Shown: positions 7,692 through 17,142 of the stretch, piece by piece
How positions within the stretch are numbered: the first letter of the stretch is position 1
Layout: each line of letters starts with the position of its first letter
Assembly: GCA_900167925.1 (NCBI GenBank)
Contig: FUZM01000003.1
Location: 62,001 to 126,000, forward strand
Length of the DNA stretch: 64,000 nt
From: Bacteroidales bacterium WCE2008
Lineage (GTDB): Bacteria; Bacteroidota; Bacteroidia; Bacteroidales; UBA932
Direction of reading: 5' to 3'
Translations under genes and position numbers: made by a program
Notes under the pieces: generated by a model
What the model was told of the DNA's origin: nothing
Seen by the model: the letters and a program-made list of their open reading frames with translations, nothing else
The model's database searches: none

Positions 7692-10082
7692 TTATTTCTT
7701 GGTTGCGACAACAAGGTCGGCCACCATCGTACCGAGGGAAGCGATAGACGCACCGATACTTACGACATTGCCCCAGTTGGTATGGCGTTTTTCTTTCTTA
7801 GGGATGATAAGTTCGTCTCCAGGCATGATCTTGGTGTTCAGCCCGACCTTCTGGGCCACGCCGTTCATCCTTATGACATATGCCTTGGACTTCATTGCCC
7901 TCTTGGCGTAACCACCGCAATTCTTGATATAATATCCGGCACTCTTTCCGCTCTTGTAGGTAAGCGTAGCAGGGTTCATCACGGCGCCGGTCACCCTTAC
8001 GACATTGCTGTATACAGGGACTATGAGCTGGTCGCCTTCCCTGAGCACGATATCCGCGTCAGATCCAGGGTTAGCGACGGCGGCTTCAAGGTCGATAGCC
8101 ACGTTGTAAGCGGCGAAAGACGAAGCATCGCTCACGCTGGCGCTGTCCTCGTTGCTGTAAAGCGTCCTTACGACCTCGGCGCTCTGGCGTTTCTCGGTAT
8201 CGCTCATAGGGCGCACGAGCCTTGCTCCCCTAGGATAGGCGAATGAAGTAAGTCCGCCGGCCTTCTTGATAAGGTCGGAGATGCGGTCCTCCCTTCCGGT
8301 CATCGTGAACGTGCCAGGGAAATTAACCTCACCGGTTACGCTTACATGCCTCTGAGGGGCATAAGAAGGACTTCTGTGCACGGTTACCTCATCATATGGC
8401 TCGAGCACGAAACCGCCCTTGCCATCTTCGACGAAACCGTCCTTTATCGCAAAGCTGAAAAGCTGGGATATCTCGGCGCTTGCCTCGAGAGATTCTGGAT
8501 CATGTATCCTGCGGGAGATGTCCACCCTGGCGGTAGAAGCTCCGTTCTGGAGACCGCCGGCGATGAGGATGAGGTCCTCGATCGTAGTGTTCTCGGCGAA
8601 AGGATATACTCCCGGTCTTGAAACATATCCGGATATGGTCATCGTCCCCCTGTCGACAAGGGCATTCTTGTCGGAAATCTGGAGGACGTCATTGTTCATG
8701 AGTTCCACGTCAGGCGAGAGGCCTGCCATGATGCGCCCGATATTGAGAGGAACGACCTCGAACGTCTTGTCAGGGAGCTCCCTCTGCATCACCGCCCTGT
8801 CCAGGAAGGCCTCCGGAAGAAGTCCGCCGGCAGCCTTGACGAGCTGAGAGACAGTATGCATGTTTTCGTTGAGCTCATAATCACCAGGCATGAATACGCT
8901 TCCGGTAACGGTAGTCTTGTTGTAGAACAGAGAGGTCGTCTTGCCCACCGTGAATTCATCTCCGTCCTGAACCTTGAACCTGTCGAACTCCGAGCTGTCG
9001 ATGGTACGGACCTCGTATCTGTTGCCGTTCTGGCGTACGAGAGTGATGCTTTCAGTATATGCCGAGTTGGCAAAGCCGCCTGCGTATTTAAGAGCGTCAG
9101 AGATGGTCTCGCCTTTCTTCATCTCGAAAAACATCGGTCTCTTGACGAGGCCGCCGACCTTGATCATGATTGAATATGGGGAGACAAGGACGACGTCGCC
9201 TTCTTCGAGGCGGATATCGCTGTTCCTGTTGCCGTTCACGAGGAAGTTGTATACGTCAACCTCGCCCACAGTCTTTCCGTTTCTCTTCACGAGGATATTC
9301 CTGAGGGTACCCGGATCCTTCACGCCGCCTGCAAGATACAGGAGGTGGAATACGGTACTGAAGGATGACACTACGTATGTGCCCGGGCGTGAGACTTCTC
9401 CGAGCGCATTGACCTGGATGGTCCTGATCTGGCCGAGGCTGAGCTTGATGTCAGTGCCCCTGCCGGACTCGTCCGTCTTCAGGCCGCCATATATGCTGGA
9501 AAGCTTTTTCTTGAGATAGGAGTTGGCCTCTTCCACGGTCATGCCGTTGAGATAAAGAGGACCGAGGAAATCAACGTTGATGCTGCCCTCCGGAGAGATA
9601 TGACCGCGGATGGTATTCTGGTTGACTCCGAAGATATCGATTATGACTTCATCTCCCGGGCCAAGACGATAGTTCTTTGGCGTGGCGATGTTCTCGCTAG
9701 GGGCGAAAGTAAGGTTACGGTTCCTGAAGATGTCCCTTCCGAACACCTTGTCAGGCTCGACCTGCTCGACGCCGCCGGACGAAAGAGGGGTGGCGGCCAC
9801 GGTCTCGACCTCGCCGGAAGTCGTATGCATCCTGTCCTGGACGTCGAAATAAATCACGTCCCCGGTTGTCTGGGCATTCTCATATTGGCTGCGTATTCTT
9901 TCCGCCTGTTCTTTGGTTACTCCTTTAAGCATCAGTTCCTGAACGAGGTCGCTGCGGCTCTTGCCCTCGGCCAAACCGCTCTTGACATAGTCCATAACCT
10001 GTTTGTCAGTCATGCCTTGTGCAAAAGCTGCCAGGCTCATGCAGAACAAGCAGACCGTCATAGCTGTAAATCTAAGTTTCAT
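7692..10082 (-). CDS. SLBB-domain outer-membrane polysaccharide export protein (Wza-like)
   Basis: 796 residues from the chosen start. The reading frame extends 27 codons further upstream, but that part overlaps the promoter. The start at 10082 gives a clean signal peptide (MKLRFTAMTVCLFCMSLAAFAQG). A poly-export domain (YRLGPGDEVIIDIFG) is followed by a series of SLBB repeats, recognisable by recurrent V-x-V-x-G-x-V-x-x-P-G motifs, ending in a hydrophobic tail. It is much longer than E. coli Wza, as is common in Bacteroidota. It forms the outer-membrane export channel together with Wzz. It is the first gene of a six-gene minus-strand run. Confidence 0.9.
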   Translation of the reverse strand: MKLRFTAMTVCLFCMSLAAFAQGMTDKQVMDYVKSGLAEGKSRSDLVQELMLKGVTKEQAERIRSQYENAQTTGDVIYFDVQDRMHTTSGEVETVAATPLSSGGVEQVEPDKVFGRDIFRNRNLTFAPSENIATPKNYRLGPGDEVIIDIFGVNQNTIRGHISPEGSINVDFLGPLYLNGMTVEEANSYLKKKLSSIYGGLKTDESGRGTDIKLSLGQIRTIQVNALGEVSRPGTYVVSSFSTVFHLLYLAGGVKDPGTLRNILVKRNGKTVGEVDVYNFLVNGNRNSDIRLEEGDVVLVSPYSIMIKVGGLVKRPMFFEMKKGETISDALKYAGGFANSAYTESITLVRQNGNRYEVRTIDSSEFDRFKVQDGDEFTVGKTTSLFYNKTTVTGSVFMPGDYELNENMHTVSQLVKAAGGLLPEAFLDRAVMQRELPDKTFEVVPLNIGRIMAGLSPDVELMNNDVLQISDKNALVDRGTMTISGYVSRPGVYPFAENTTIEDLILIAGGLQNGASTARVDISRRIHDPESLEASAEISQLFSFAIKDGFVEDGKGGFVLEPYDEVTVHRSPSYAPQRHVSVTGEVNFPGTFTMTGREDRISDLIKKAGGLTSFAYPRGARLVRPMSDTEKRQSAEVVRTLYSNEDSASVSDASSFAAYNVAIDLEAAVANPGSDADIVLREGDQLIVPVYSNVVRVTGAVMNPATLTYKSGKSAGYYIKNCGGYAKRAMKSKAYVIRMNGVAQKVGLNTKIMPGDELIIPKKEKRHTNWGNVVSIGASIASLGTMVADLVVATKK

Positions 10083-10140
10083 CTCTCTTGTTGGTATAAT
10101 AGCAATAGTTTTGTGGTGCTTTATAGAGCACAATTCCTTG

Positions 10141-10148
10141 CAAATATA
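10141..10148 (-). promoter_or_regulatory. -7 element (TATATTTG) for the SLBB-Wzz operon
   Basis: Exact TAnnTTTG match on the minus strand, about 58 bp before the chosen SLBB start. It is divergent from the gmk promoter 22 bp away. Confidence 0.6.
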
Positions 10149-10170
10149 AGACAATTTAAACATTATTCAT

Positions 10171-10178
10171 TACTTTTG
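10171..10178 (+). promoter_or_regulatory. -7 element (TACTTTTG) for gmk-nadD
   Basis: Exact TAnnTTTG match, ending 17 nt before the gmk ATG. It predicts a very short leader. Confidence 0.6.
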
Positions 10179-10195
10179 CAGAAACAAAATACACG

Positions 10196-10759
10196 ATGGA
10201 TAACAAGGTAGTAATATTCTCGGCCCCGTCCGGTTCCGGCAAAAGCACTATAGTCAGTCATATTCTCAAGCTTCACCCTGAAATGGAGTTTTCCGTTTCC
10301 GCGACATCCAGGTCTCCGAGAGGAGCAGAGACTGACGGCGTCGAGTACCTTTTCTATACCGAAGAAATGTTCCGCCTGCTTATCGCAGACGACAAATTCG
10401 TTGAGTACGAGGAAGTTTATCCAGGCCGTTTCTACGGAACTCTCAAGTCTGAAGTCAACAGAATCTGGGCCAAAGACCATGTGATCATATTTGACGTGGA
10501 CGTCAAGGGAGGCGTGAACCTCAAGAAATATTTCGGCGACAAGGCCCTCTCCGTCTTCATCCAGGCACCTTCCGTGGAAGAACTCAGGCGCAGGCTGGAA
10601 CTGCGCGGGACAGACTCTGCGGAGGATATCGCGAACAGGGTTGCAAAGGCAGCTGAAGAGATGACCTATGCCCCCAAGTTCGACCATGTGCTCGTCAACG
10701 ATGACCTACAGAAAGCCTACCGCGAAGCGGAGGAGATCGTCGGCAGTTTCCTAAAATAA
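10196..10759 (+). CDS. gmk: Guanylate kinase
   Basis: 187 residues, normal length. The P-loop APSGSGKST (10-18) is followed by the GMP-binding part (SRSPRGAETDGVEYLFY), a central DVDVKGG, and the C-terminal lid and helices. It phosphorylates GMP to GDP with ATP in the cytoplasm. It is the first gene of a two-gene unit with nadD, 7 bp apart. The ATG at 10196 is the only sensible start because the -7 element lies just upstream. Confidence 0.96.
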   Translation: MDNKVVIFSAPSGSGKSTIVSHILKLHPEMEFSVSATSRSPRGAETDGVEYLFYTEEMFRLLIADDKFVEYEEVYPGRFYGTLKSEVNRIWAKDHVIIFDVDVKGGVNLKKYFGDKALSVFIQAPSVEELRRRLELRGTDSAEDIANRVAKAAEEMTYAPKFDHVLVNDDLQKAYREAEEIVGSFLK

Positions 10760-10766
10760 CCAGATC

Positions 10767-11408
10767 ATGAAAATAGCGGTATATCCGGGATCTTTCAATC
10801 CTCTCCACATCGGACATCAGGCCATCATGGAATACCTGACGAGGGAGAAAGATTTTGACTGGGTATACCTGATCGTGTCCCCTAAGAACCCGCTCAAGGA
10901 CAATATCTCGGCAGAATCGGGCGAGGCACGATACAAAGCCGCCGTCGAAGCGGTCAAGAGGCATCCCGACCTGCATGTCTGGGTCGACGACATAGAACTC
11001 GGCATGGAGCCCCCGCACTATACGATACGTACCCTCGACGCCCTGAAAGCCAGGGAGCCGGAAAATGACTTCACGCTTGTGATCGGAGCCGACAACCTTG
11101 CCGGAATCAAGAGATGGAAAGACGCTGAGAGGATACTCCAGGACTATGGAGTAGCAGTCTATCCGAGAAAAGGATACGACCTTGCGGAAATCCACCGTCA
11201 GCTGATAAAGGATTATCTCGACTCTCCGAAACCATATGTTCTCGACTGGAACGAAGACCTCGGGTCGGAAGGATCATGGAGCTTTGACCAGATGATCGAG
11301 AATGTATATAACATCAGGATAATCGACGCCCCTATCGTGGACATCTCCTCGACCGAAATCCGCGAAGGTCAGCTCGCGGGCAAAGACATGTCCGCCTATC
11401 TAATGTAA
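10767..11408 (+). CDS. nadD: Nicotinate-nucleotide adenylyltransferase
   Basis: 213 residues. The nucleotidyltransferase signature GSFNPLHIGH (8-17) and the C-terminal ISSTEIREG are intact. The enzyme makes deamido-NAD from nicotinate mononucleotide and ATP, a late step of NAD synthesis. The gene ends at 11408 and the convergent copper ATPase stop begins at 11409. No room is left for a terminator between them. Confidence 0.95.
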   Translation: MKIAVYPGSFNPLHIGHQAIMEYLTREKDFDWVYLIVSPKNPLKDNISAESGEARYKAAVEAVKRHPDLHVWVDDIELGMEPPHYTIRTLDALKAREPENDFTLVIGADNLAGIKRWKDAERILQDYGVAVYPRKGYDLAEIHRQLIKDYLDSPKPYVLDWNEDLGSEGSWSFDQMIENVYNIRIIDAPIVDISSTEIREGQLAGKDMSAYLM

Positions 11409-13226
11409 TCAGCGCTTCAGTCTGAGACTGTTTGTCACCACCAGCACCGAACTCATGGCCATGGCAGCCGCAGCCAACATCGGATTCAGCACGAACCCGC
11501 TTATCGGATAGAATACCCCCGCGGCCACCGGAACGGCAATCAGATTGTACAGGGAAGCCCATATCAGGTTCTCCCGGATTATCCGGTCCGTCCTGCCGGA
11601 CAGCCTTATCAGATACGGGATCCTCTCCAGATCCGACGTCACCACCGTAACCATGGCGGCATCCATTGCGATATCGGTCCCGCTTCCCATGGCGACGCTG
11701 AGGTCAGCCAGCGCAAGGGCCGCGCTGTCATTGATGCCGTCCCCGACCATTGCGACGGTCTTGCCCTGCTTCTGCAGTTCTTTCACGAAATCAGCCTTGT
11801 CCTTCGGCAGACAGCCGTAACGGACATCAGTGACTCCAGCCTTGGCAGCTATCAGTTCCGCCCTTTCCCGGCTGTCACCGGTGAGCATGTGAGTCTCGAT
11901 CCCCATGGAAGCAAGTTCTGCCACCGCCGCGGCGGAAGTTTCTTTTATGTCATCTTCCCCGACCTTGCCGACCGTGATCGTACCGGTCTTGTCAAGAACG
12001 ACGCAATCCACCTTCCTTGCAACCTGCAGGGCATCGGCGTCCTTGATAAGCACGCCCTTGGTAGCGCCCTTCCCTATTCCGACAGTAAGGGCCGTAGGGG
12101 TAGCCAGTCCCAGAGAACATGGACACGCGATCACCAGGACAGTCACCATGGCCAGAAGGCCCCTGGTCACCCCGTCCGGGACCGCCAGGGCCCATACGAC
12201 AAACGTCACGAGCGAGATTCCGATAATGACCGGGACAAAGACGGCCGCAACCTTGTCGACAGTATTCTGTATCCTCGCCTTGCTGCCCTGGGCGTCCTTG
12301 ACCATCCGGATTATCGACGAGAGCATCGTCTCTTTCCCGACTTTGTCGGCCCGCACCGAGACAGCGCCTTTCATGGTCATCGTGCCGGTATAGACCTTCG
12401 ATCCTGCAGTCTTCAGCACCGGCTCAGCCTCGCCCGTCAGCATGCTCTCGTCCATCGAAGCCTCTCCTCCCGTGACTTCTCCGTCGACAGGGACCCTGTC
12501 GCCCGCAGCTACGCTTATGATATCTCCGGGCCGGATGTCCATGATCTTTGGCTGAAGGCCCATGAGACCGCGGACAGCGGCTGTAGTGCTATGTTTCGCC
12601 CGTTCCTCGAGCAGCCGGCCGAGAAGGATGAACGCTACTATCATTGACGAGGACTCGAAGTAGAGTCTCGGTTCAAGGCCTCGGGATGTGAAGACCTGAG
12701 GGAAGGCCAGGGTGAAAATACTGAAGAAATACGATATCATGGTCGAGAGGGCGACCAGAGTATCCATGTTGGCGGCGCCGTGGCGGGCCTGTTTCCAGGC
12801 CGCAAGTATGAAGCGTCGTCCGCACCAGAAGACTGAAGGTGTGGCCAGAAGCCAGAGTATGGTTCCTTTGTGCGGGAAGGGCTTGAAGCCCATCCCGATT
12901 ATCATTATAAGGGCAGCGAGTATTATCGCCACGATCGTGTCGCGTCTAAGCGAACGGAAGGCGTCCTGCTGTCGCCGGTCGGCTTCGTCGTCAGATGCGG
13001 AGTCTTCGTCCTCAGTCATTGAATAGCCGGCGTCCGCCACAGCCTTGCAGAGTTGTTCTGAGGTTACGACCTGCGGGTCGAAGTCGATTCTGGCGCTGTT
13101 TGAGGCGAGGCTGACATTGGCCTCGGTTACGCCCTTGCAAGATTTGAGGGCTCCTTCAACTCTTGCCACGCAAGCGGCGCAGCCCATTCCCACAACCGAA
13201 AAATTCTTTCTCACTGTCTTTGCCAT
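11409..13226 (-). CDS. P1B-type copper ATPase lacking the nucleotide-binding (N) domain
   Basis: 605 residues from the start at 13226, which places an HMA domain with GMGCAAC (13-19) at the N-terminus. Recognisable parts are the membrane helices, the actuator TGE (264-266), the transport motif CPC (368-370), the phosphorylated aspartate D412 in DKTGT, TGD (449-451) and GDGIND (495-500). Normal enzymes have about 145 residues between DKTGT and TGD. Here there are 32, running straight into DDIKETS, the segment that normally follows the N domain. The ATP-binding SEHP/GxGxxG module is therefore absent without any frameshift. Whether the protein still pumps copper is doubtful. Confidence 0.88.
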   Translation of the reverse strand: MAKTVRKNFSVVGMGCAACVARVEGALKSCKGVTEANVSLASNSARIDFDPQVVTSEQLCKAVADAGYSMTEDEDSASDDEADRRQQDAFRSLRRDTIVAIILAALIMIIGMGFKPFPHKGTILWLLATPSVFWCGRRFILAAWKQARHGAANMDTLVALSTMISYFFSIFTLAFPQVFTSRGLEPRLYFESSSMIVAFILLGRLLEERAKHSTTAAVRGLMGLQPKIMDIRPGDIISVAAGDRVPVDGEVTGGEASMDESMLTGEAEPVLKTAGSKVYTGTMTMKGAVSVRADKVGKETMLSSIIRMVKDAQGSKARIQNTVDKVAAVFVPVIIGISLVTFVVWALAVPDGVTRGLLAMVTVLVIACPCSLGLATPTALTVGIGKGATKGVLIKDADALQVARKVDCVVLDKTGTITVGKVGEDDIKETSAAAVAELASMGIETHMLTGDSRERAELIAAKAGVTDVRYGCLPKDKADFVKELQKQGKTVAMVGDGINDSAALALADLSVAMGSGTDIAMDAAMVTVVTSDLERIPYLIRLSGRTDRIIRENLIWASLYNLIAVPVAAGVFYPISGFVLNPMLAAAAMAMSSVLVVTNSLRLKR

Positions 13227-13247
13227 ATCTTTTCTTTTTGTTCCAGA

Positions 13248-13255
13248 CAAATATA
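13248..13255 (-). promoter_or_regulatory. -7 element (TATATTTG) for the copper ATPase gene
   Basis: Exact TAnnTTTG match 21 bp before the ATG at 13226. This supports the internal start over the longer open frame. It lies directly after the dnaK terminator. Confidence 0.6.
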
Positions 13256-13257
13256 AC

Positions 13258-13288
13258 AAAAAATCGGGTGACCGACATGGCCACCCGA
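13258..13288 (-). terminator. Rho-independent terminator of dnaK
   Basis: On the minus strand the TCGGGTG/CACCCGA stem (82-88 and 64-70 of the 132xx block) is followed by six T. It begins 15 nt past the dnaK stop. Confidence 0.7.
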
Positions 13289-13303
13289 CTAACAATCACA
13301 TTA

Positions 13304-15190
13304 TTACTGCTCATCAGGAGCTTCAGGACCCGGCTGAGGGCCTGGCTGAGGACCACCCTGGAAAGGACCCTGAGGGCCGCCCTGGGCGCCGGCCTGCTGA
13401 GCCTGCTGATACATGTCTCCGAATGCCTTGTTGAGAGCCTCGGAATACTTGTCGATATCAGCGATATTCTGACTCTTCACAGCCTCCTTAAGACTAGCGA
13501 CATTAGCCTCCACGTTAGACTTCACGTCAGCAGGAACCTTATCGCCATTCTCCTTGAGGAACTTCTCAGCCTGGAAGCAAAGAGCATCAGCGTTGTTGAT
13601 CTTGTCGACTCTCTCCTTCTCGGCCTTATCGGCAGCCTCATTAGCCTTGGCCTCGTCACGCATCCTCTGGATTTCCTCGTCAGAAAGACCTGAAGAAGCC
13701 TCGATACGGATGCTCTGGGCCTTGCCGGTAGCCTTATCTACAGCTGACACATTAAGGATACCGTTGACGTCGATGCTGAATTTCACCTGGATCTGAGGAA
13801 TTCCTCTCGGTGCAGGAGCGATGCCATCGAGGTGGAAGACACCTATCTGCTTGTTATCCTTAGCCATAGGACGCTCGCCCTGGAGGACACGGATCTCGAC
13901 TGATGGCTGGTTGTCGACTGCGGTAGAGAACACCTGCTCCTTATCGACCGGAACAATTGTGTTACTTTCGACCATTTTCGTCATTACACCGCCAAGAGTC
14001 TCAATTCCAAGTGAAAGAGGGGTCACATCCTGAAGGATGACATCCTTTACATCACCGGCGAGCACACCACCCTGGATAGAGGCTCCGATAGCCACAACTT
14101 CATCAGGGTTAACACTTTTGTTCGGTTCCTTGCCGAAGAAATTCTTGACGATTTCCTGAATCTTAGGAATACGGGTTGAACCGCCGACGAGAAGAACTTC
14201 GTCGATGTCTGCAGCAGTAAGCTTGGCATCTGCAAGAGCCTTGCGGCATGGCTCGATGGATCTCTGGAAGAGGTTGTCGCAGAGCATCTCGAACTTAGCC
14301 CTTGTGAGGGTCTTAACAAGATGTTTAGGAACGCCGTCAACAGGCATTATGTAAGGGAGATTGATCTCCGTAGAAGTCTGGTTTGAAAGTTCGATCTTGG
14401 CCTTCTCGGCAGCCTCCTTAAGTCTCTGGAGAGCCATAGGATCCTTCTTGAGGTCAGCTCCGCCGTTCTCTGAAGCGAACTCCTGGGCAAGCCAGTCGAT
14501 GATTACCTGGTCGAAGTCATCACCGCCTAGGTGGGTGTCACCGTTGGTAGACTTAACCTCGAAGAGACCGTCACCGAGCTCGAGGATAGAGATATCGAAG
14601 GTACCGCCACCGAGGTCGTACACAGCGACCTTCTGCAGTTTGTCCTTCTTGTCAAGACCATAAGCGAGGGCAGCGGCAGTAGGCTCATTGATGATACGCT
14701 TTACATCAAGACCGGCAATCTTTCCGGCCTCTTTAGTAGCCTGACGCTGAGAGTCGCTGAAGTATGCAGGAACTGTGATGACAGCTTCCGTAACCTCCTG
14801 GCGGAGATAATCCTCGGCGGTCTTTTTCATCTTCTGGAGAATCATTGCCGAAATCTCCTGAGGAGAGTAAAGTCTTCCGTTGATATCAACGCGCGGGGTA
14901 TTGTTATCACCCTTGACAACCTTGTAAGGCACACGGCTGACCTCGGTATTGACCTGGTCATATGTCTCTCCCATGAATCTCTTGATAGAGAAGATGGTGT
15001 TGTTAGGGTTGGTGATAGCCTGACGTTTTGCAGGGTTACCGATCTTCCTTTCGCCGCCGTCGGTGAAAGCGACGACAGAAGGAGTCGTTCTCTGACCTTC
15101 GTTATTGATGATTACTGTTGGCTGGTTACCCTCCATTACCGCTACGCAGCTATTGGTGGTACCCAAGTCGATTCCGATAATTTTTCCCAT
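13304..15190 (-). CDS. dnaK: Molecular chaperone DnaK (Hsp70)
   Basis: 628 residues with the full Hsp70 layout. The nucleotide-binding domain has [14 protein letters not shown] near the start, AYGLDKK and the [10 protein letters not shown] phosphate loop. The interdomain linker ([11 protein letters not shown]) precedes the substrate-binding domain. The lid ends in a Gly/Pro/Gln-rich tail ([17 protein letters not shown]). It binds exposed hydrophobic peptides in the cytoplasm with DnaJ and GrpE, neither of which is in this window. An AAAGGAG sequence lies 9-15 nt upstream of the start. A 6-bp GC hairpin at 15228-15243 is in the leader. No exact promoter match was found. Confidence 0.98.
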   Translation of the reverse strand: MGKIIGIDLGTTNSCVAVMEGNQPTVIINNEGQRTTPSVVAFTDGGERKIGNPAKRQAITNPNNTIFSIKRFMGETYDQVNTEVSRVPYKVVKGDNNTPRVDINGRLYSPQEISAMILQKMKKTAEDYLRQEVTEAVITVPAYFSDSQRQATKEAGKIAGLDVKRIINEPTAAALAYGLDKKDKLQKVAVYDLGGGTFDISILELGDGLFEVKSTNGDTHLGGDDFDQVIIDWLAQEFASENGGADLKKDPMALQRLKEAAEKAKIELSNQTSTEINLPYIMPVDGVPKHLVKTLTRAKFEMLCDNLFQRSIEPCRKALADAKLTAADIDEVLLVGGSTRIPKIQEIVKNFFGKEPNKSVNPDEVVAIGASIQGGVLAGDVKDVILQDVTPLSLGIETLGGVMTKMVESNTIVPVDKEQVFSTAVDNQPSVEIRVLQGERPMAKDNKQIGVFHLDGIAPAPRGIPQIQVKFSIDVNGILNVSAVDKATGKAQSIRIEASSGLSDEEIQRMRDEAKANEAADKAEKERVDKINNADALCFQAEKFLKENGDKVPADVKSNVEANVASLKEAVKSQNIADIDKYSEALNKAFGDMYQQAQQAGAQGGPQGPFQGGPQPGPQPGPEAPDEQ

Positions 15191-15227
15191 AATATTTTTC
15201 TCCTTTTTGTTTCTTATTCATTCAAGG

Positions 15228-15243
15228 GCGCCCGTCGGGGCGC
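15228..15243 (-). promoter_or_regulatory. GC hairpin upstream of dnaK
   Basis: A perfect GCGCCC/GGGCGC stem closes a 4-nt loop, 38 nt before the dnaK start. It may be in the dnaK leader. It does not match the CIRCE operator. Confidence 0.3.
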
Positions 15244-15307
15244 GACGACATGATAATATCGAATGTTATGCCAATCGCATCTTTATGCCAATTTGTCAGA
15301 ATTGTTG

Positions 15308-15315
15308 TATATTTG
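15308..15315 (+). promoter_or_regulatory. -7 element (TATATTTG) 4 nt before the rluA-like ATG
   Basis: Exact TAnnTTTG match. The transcription start is expected about 5-8 nt downstream, which is at or within a base or two of the ATG at 15320. The mRNA would be leaderless. Confidence 0.5.
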
Positions 15316-15319
15316 TGAC

Positions 15320-16036
15320 ATGATTTACAGACAGCTTTCACAGCCGGAATATGATGATCTGGCATCCAGGATTCTCTACGAAGACAACCATCTTCTGATT
15401 ATCAACAAGAAGACGGGAGAGATCGTACAAGGTGACAAGACGGGTGACGAATGTCTTGCCGAAACCTGCAAGGCTTTCATAGCCCGGCGCGACGGCAAGC
15501 CGGGTCAGGTATTCATGGGAATCCCCCACCGTCTGGACAGGCCTGTCAGCGGCATAACCATCTTCGCCAAGACTTCAAAAGCCCTGGAGAGGATGTCCGC
15601 AATGTTCCGCGACGGAGACGTGCACAAGACCTATTGGGCTCTTGTCTACAACGCTCCGAAAGAGAAAGAGGGCCTTCTTGAGAACTGGATGTGGAGAAAC
15701 GAGAAAATGAACAAGAGTTTCATCTGCAACGAAGGCCAGCGCAAAGACGCCAAACTCGCAAGACTGAAATACCGCCATATAGCCGATACTGAAAGATACC
15801 ATCTTCTCGAAATCGAACTTCTTACCGGAAGGCACCACCAGATCCGCTGCCAGCTTTCCGCAATCGGCTGCATAATCAAAGGCGACCTCAAGTACGGAGC
15901 TCCGAGATCGAACCCGGACGGAGGCATATGCCTGCTCGCCCGCCATATCTCCTTCGTACACCCTGTCAAAAAGACCCCGATAGAGATAACGGCTCCGGTC
16001 CCGGCTTCATGGAAAGGCCTGGAAAACATCATTTAG
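15320..16036 (+). CDS. RluA-family rRNA/tRNA pseudouridine synthase
   Basis: 238 residues from the ATG at 15320. The open frame extends 19 codons further, but those codons overlap the promoter. The catalytic motif HRLDRPVSG (catalytic D73) is intact, followed by the family RHHQIRCQLS stretch. There is no N-terminal S4 domain, so this is the short RluA/TruC-like form. It isomerises a uridine in RNA. The target base cannot be told. Its 3' end overlaps the convergent AraC-type gene by 8 bp. Confidence 0.88.
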   Translation: MIYRQLSQPEYDDLASRILYEDNHLLIINKKTGEIVQGDKTGDECLAETCKAFIARRDGKPGQVFMGIPHRLDRPVSGITIFAKTSKALERMSAMFRDGDVHKTYWALVYNAPKEKEGLLENWMWRNEKMNKSFICNEGQRKDAKLARLKYRHIADTERYHLLEIELLTGRHHQIRCQLSAIGCIIKGDLKYGAPRSNPDGGICLLARHISFVHPVKKTPIEITAPVPASWKGLENII

Positions 16037-17048
16037 CCTTGTCGTCTGTCAGGCTGTTCTTGTAAGCGTTGCACCATTCGCTGGGATTCTGGTTAAGGAA
16101 GAGCTTGAACGCCAGATTGAACGTCACTCCGCTCTTGAACCCCGACATCATAGCCAGTTCGGATACCCTCAGCCGGGTATCTTTCTTGAACAGCTCCATC
16201 GCATACTGCACTCTGAAATTGTTCATATACTGGGAGAAATTCATCCCGGTACAGGCATTCACCATCTTGGAAAGATAGCTCTTGTTGGTATATAGACTTC
16301 TGGCCAGGTCGTCCAGAGTATAGGAGTCTGACAGGAAGGGCTGCTTGTCATTGATGTACTCGAACATCCTGTTATAGACTATACGGTAATTGAGGCTGAT
16401 GCGTCCTCCGGGATTGGGTTTGAGGAGAGTGGAAGGTCCCGCCACTTTCATTATCCCGTTCTCGAATTTCCCGGTCAGCACCGAATGCTTCGTCAGCATG
16501 CGGCAATGCAGAAGAATTCCGAGGAAGCCCATACATACCGTGGTAAGTATCTGGAGAATCTTTCCGGCAAGGCCGTCGATCATCGAGAAAATGAAAAAGA
16601 AACATACTATCGCCATATACAGGACTGTATAGAAAGTCTTGGATATGCCCAGCATATACTCCCATCCTATGAGACTTTCTGTCAGGAATTCGGAGTCACG
16701 TATCAATCCCGAAAGATAAAGTATCAGAATCAGAAGCATAGGGGTTACGGCCACAAGGTTCAGATAGACCTCGACTATGACCGTGGGAAGGAAAAGTATC
16801 AGTACAGGGAATAACAGACACAGCGCCGACTGGACAAGCATTATTCGGCAGGTCGTCTTGACAGTACATACTCCTGATGGAGAAATCAGAATCATGGAAC
16901 AGCCGATTGACAGCAAACCCATGATCAGGGGGAGAGTAACAGGCCTGGTAGTGATCAACGCCAGGACAAGTGAAACAAGAGGGGAAATATACGCTGCAGT
17001 CCTGACGATTTCCGGCCACTTGATTCTTAATTCAACGGTCTCTTTCAT
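16029..17048 (-). CDS. Membrane-anchored AraC-family regulator
   Basis: 339 residues from the ATG at 17048. An upstream in-frame ATG at 17075 lies inside the -7 element and is rejected. The first two thirds hold six to seven hydrophobic segments. The last 100 residues carry an AraC HTH pair (LDDLARSLYTNKSYLSKMVN and VSELAMMSGFKSGVTFNLAFK). This makes it a one-component system with its sensor in the membrane and its DNA-binding domain in the cytoplasm. The ligand and targets are unknown. Divergent or neighbouring targets could be the yitT genes, but no operator was found. Confidence 0.82.
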   Translation of the reverse strand: MKETVELRIKWPEIVRTAAYISPLVSLVLALITTRPVTLPLIMGLLSIGCSMILISPSGVCTVKTTCRIMLVQSALCLLFPVLILFLPTVIVEVYLNLVAVTPMLLILILYLSGLIRDSEFLTESLIGWEYMLGISKTFYTVLYMAIVCFFFIFSMIDGLAGKILQILTTVCMGFLGILLHCRMLTKHSVLTGKFENGIMKVAGPSTLLKPNPGGRISLNYRIVYNRMFEYINDKQPFLSDSYTLDDLARSLYTNKSYLSKMVNACTGMNFSQYMNNFRVQYAMELFKKDTRLRVSELAMMSGFKSGVTFNLAFKLFLNQNPSEWCNAYKNSLTDDKAK

Positions 17049-17072
17049 TTGTCTGGTTGTTAGTCGTTTTGG

Positions 17073-17080
17073 CAAATATA
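17073..17080 (-). promoter_or_regulatory. -7 element (TATATTTG) for the AraC-type gene
   Basis: Exact TAnnTTTG match, 25 nt before the ATG at 17048. It overlaps the alternative start at 17075 and so decides the start. Confidence 0.6.
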
Positions 17081-17083
17081 TAA

Positions 17084-17120
17084 AAAAAGAAAGCCTGCCT
17101 CAAAACAAAAGAGGCAGACT
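17084..17120 (-). terminator. Rho-independent terminator of the SPOR-M28-leuS-yitT operon
   Basis: The minus-strand stem GTCTGCCTC/GAGGCAGGC (9 bp, one wobble) closes a loop of nine bases and is followed by TTTCTTTTTTT. It lies 23 nt past the last yitT stop. Confidence 0.75.
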
Positions 17121-17142
17121 TTGCACAACTTGTTATTATTTT

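Noticed and set aside
15181..15260. CIRCE operator before dnaK
   Set aside because: No TTAGCACTC/GAGTGCTAA pair is present. The only inverted repeat is a GC hairpin.
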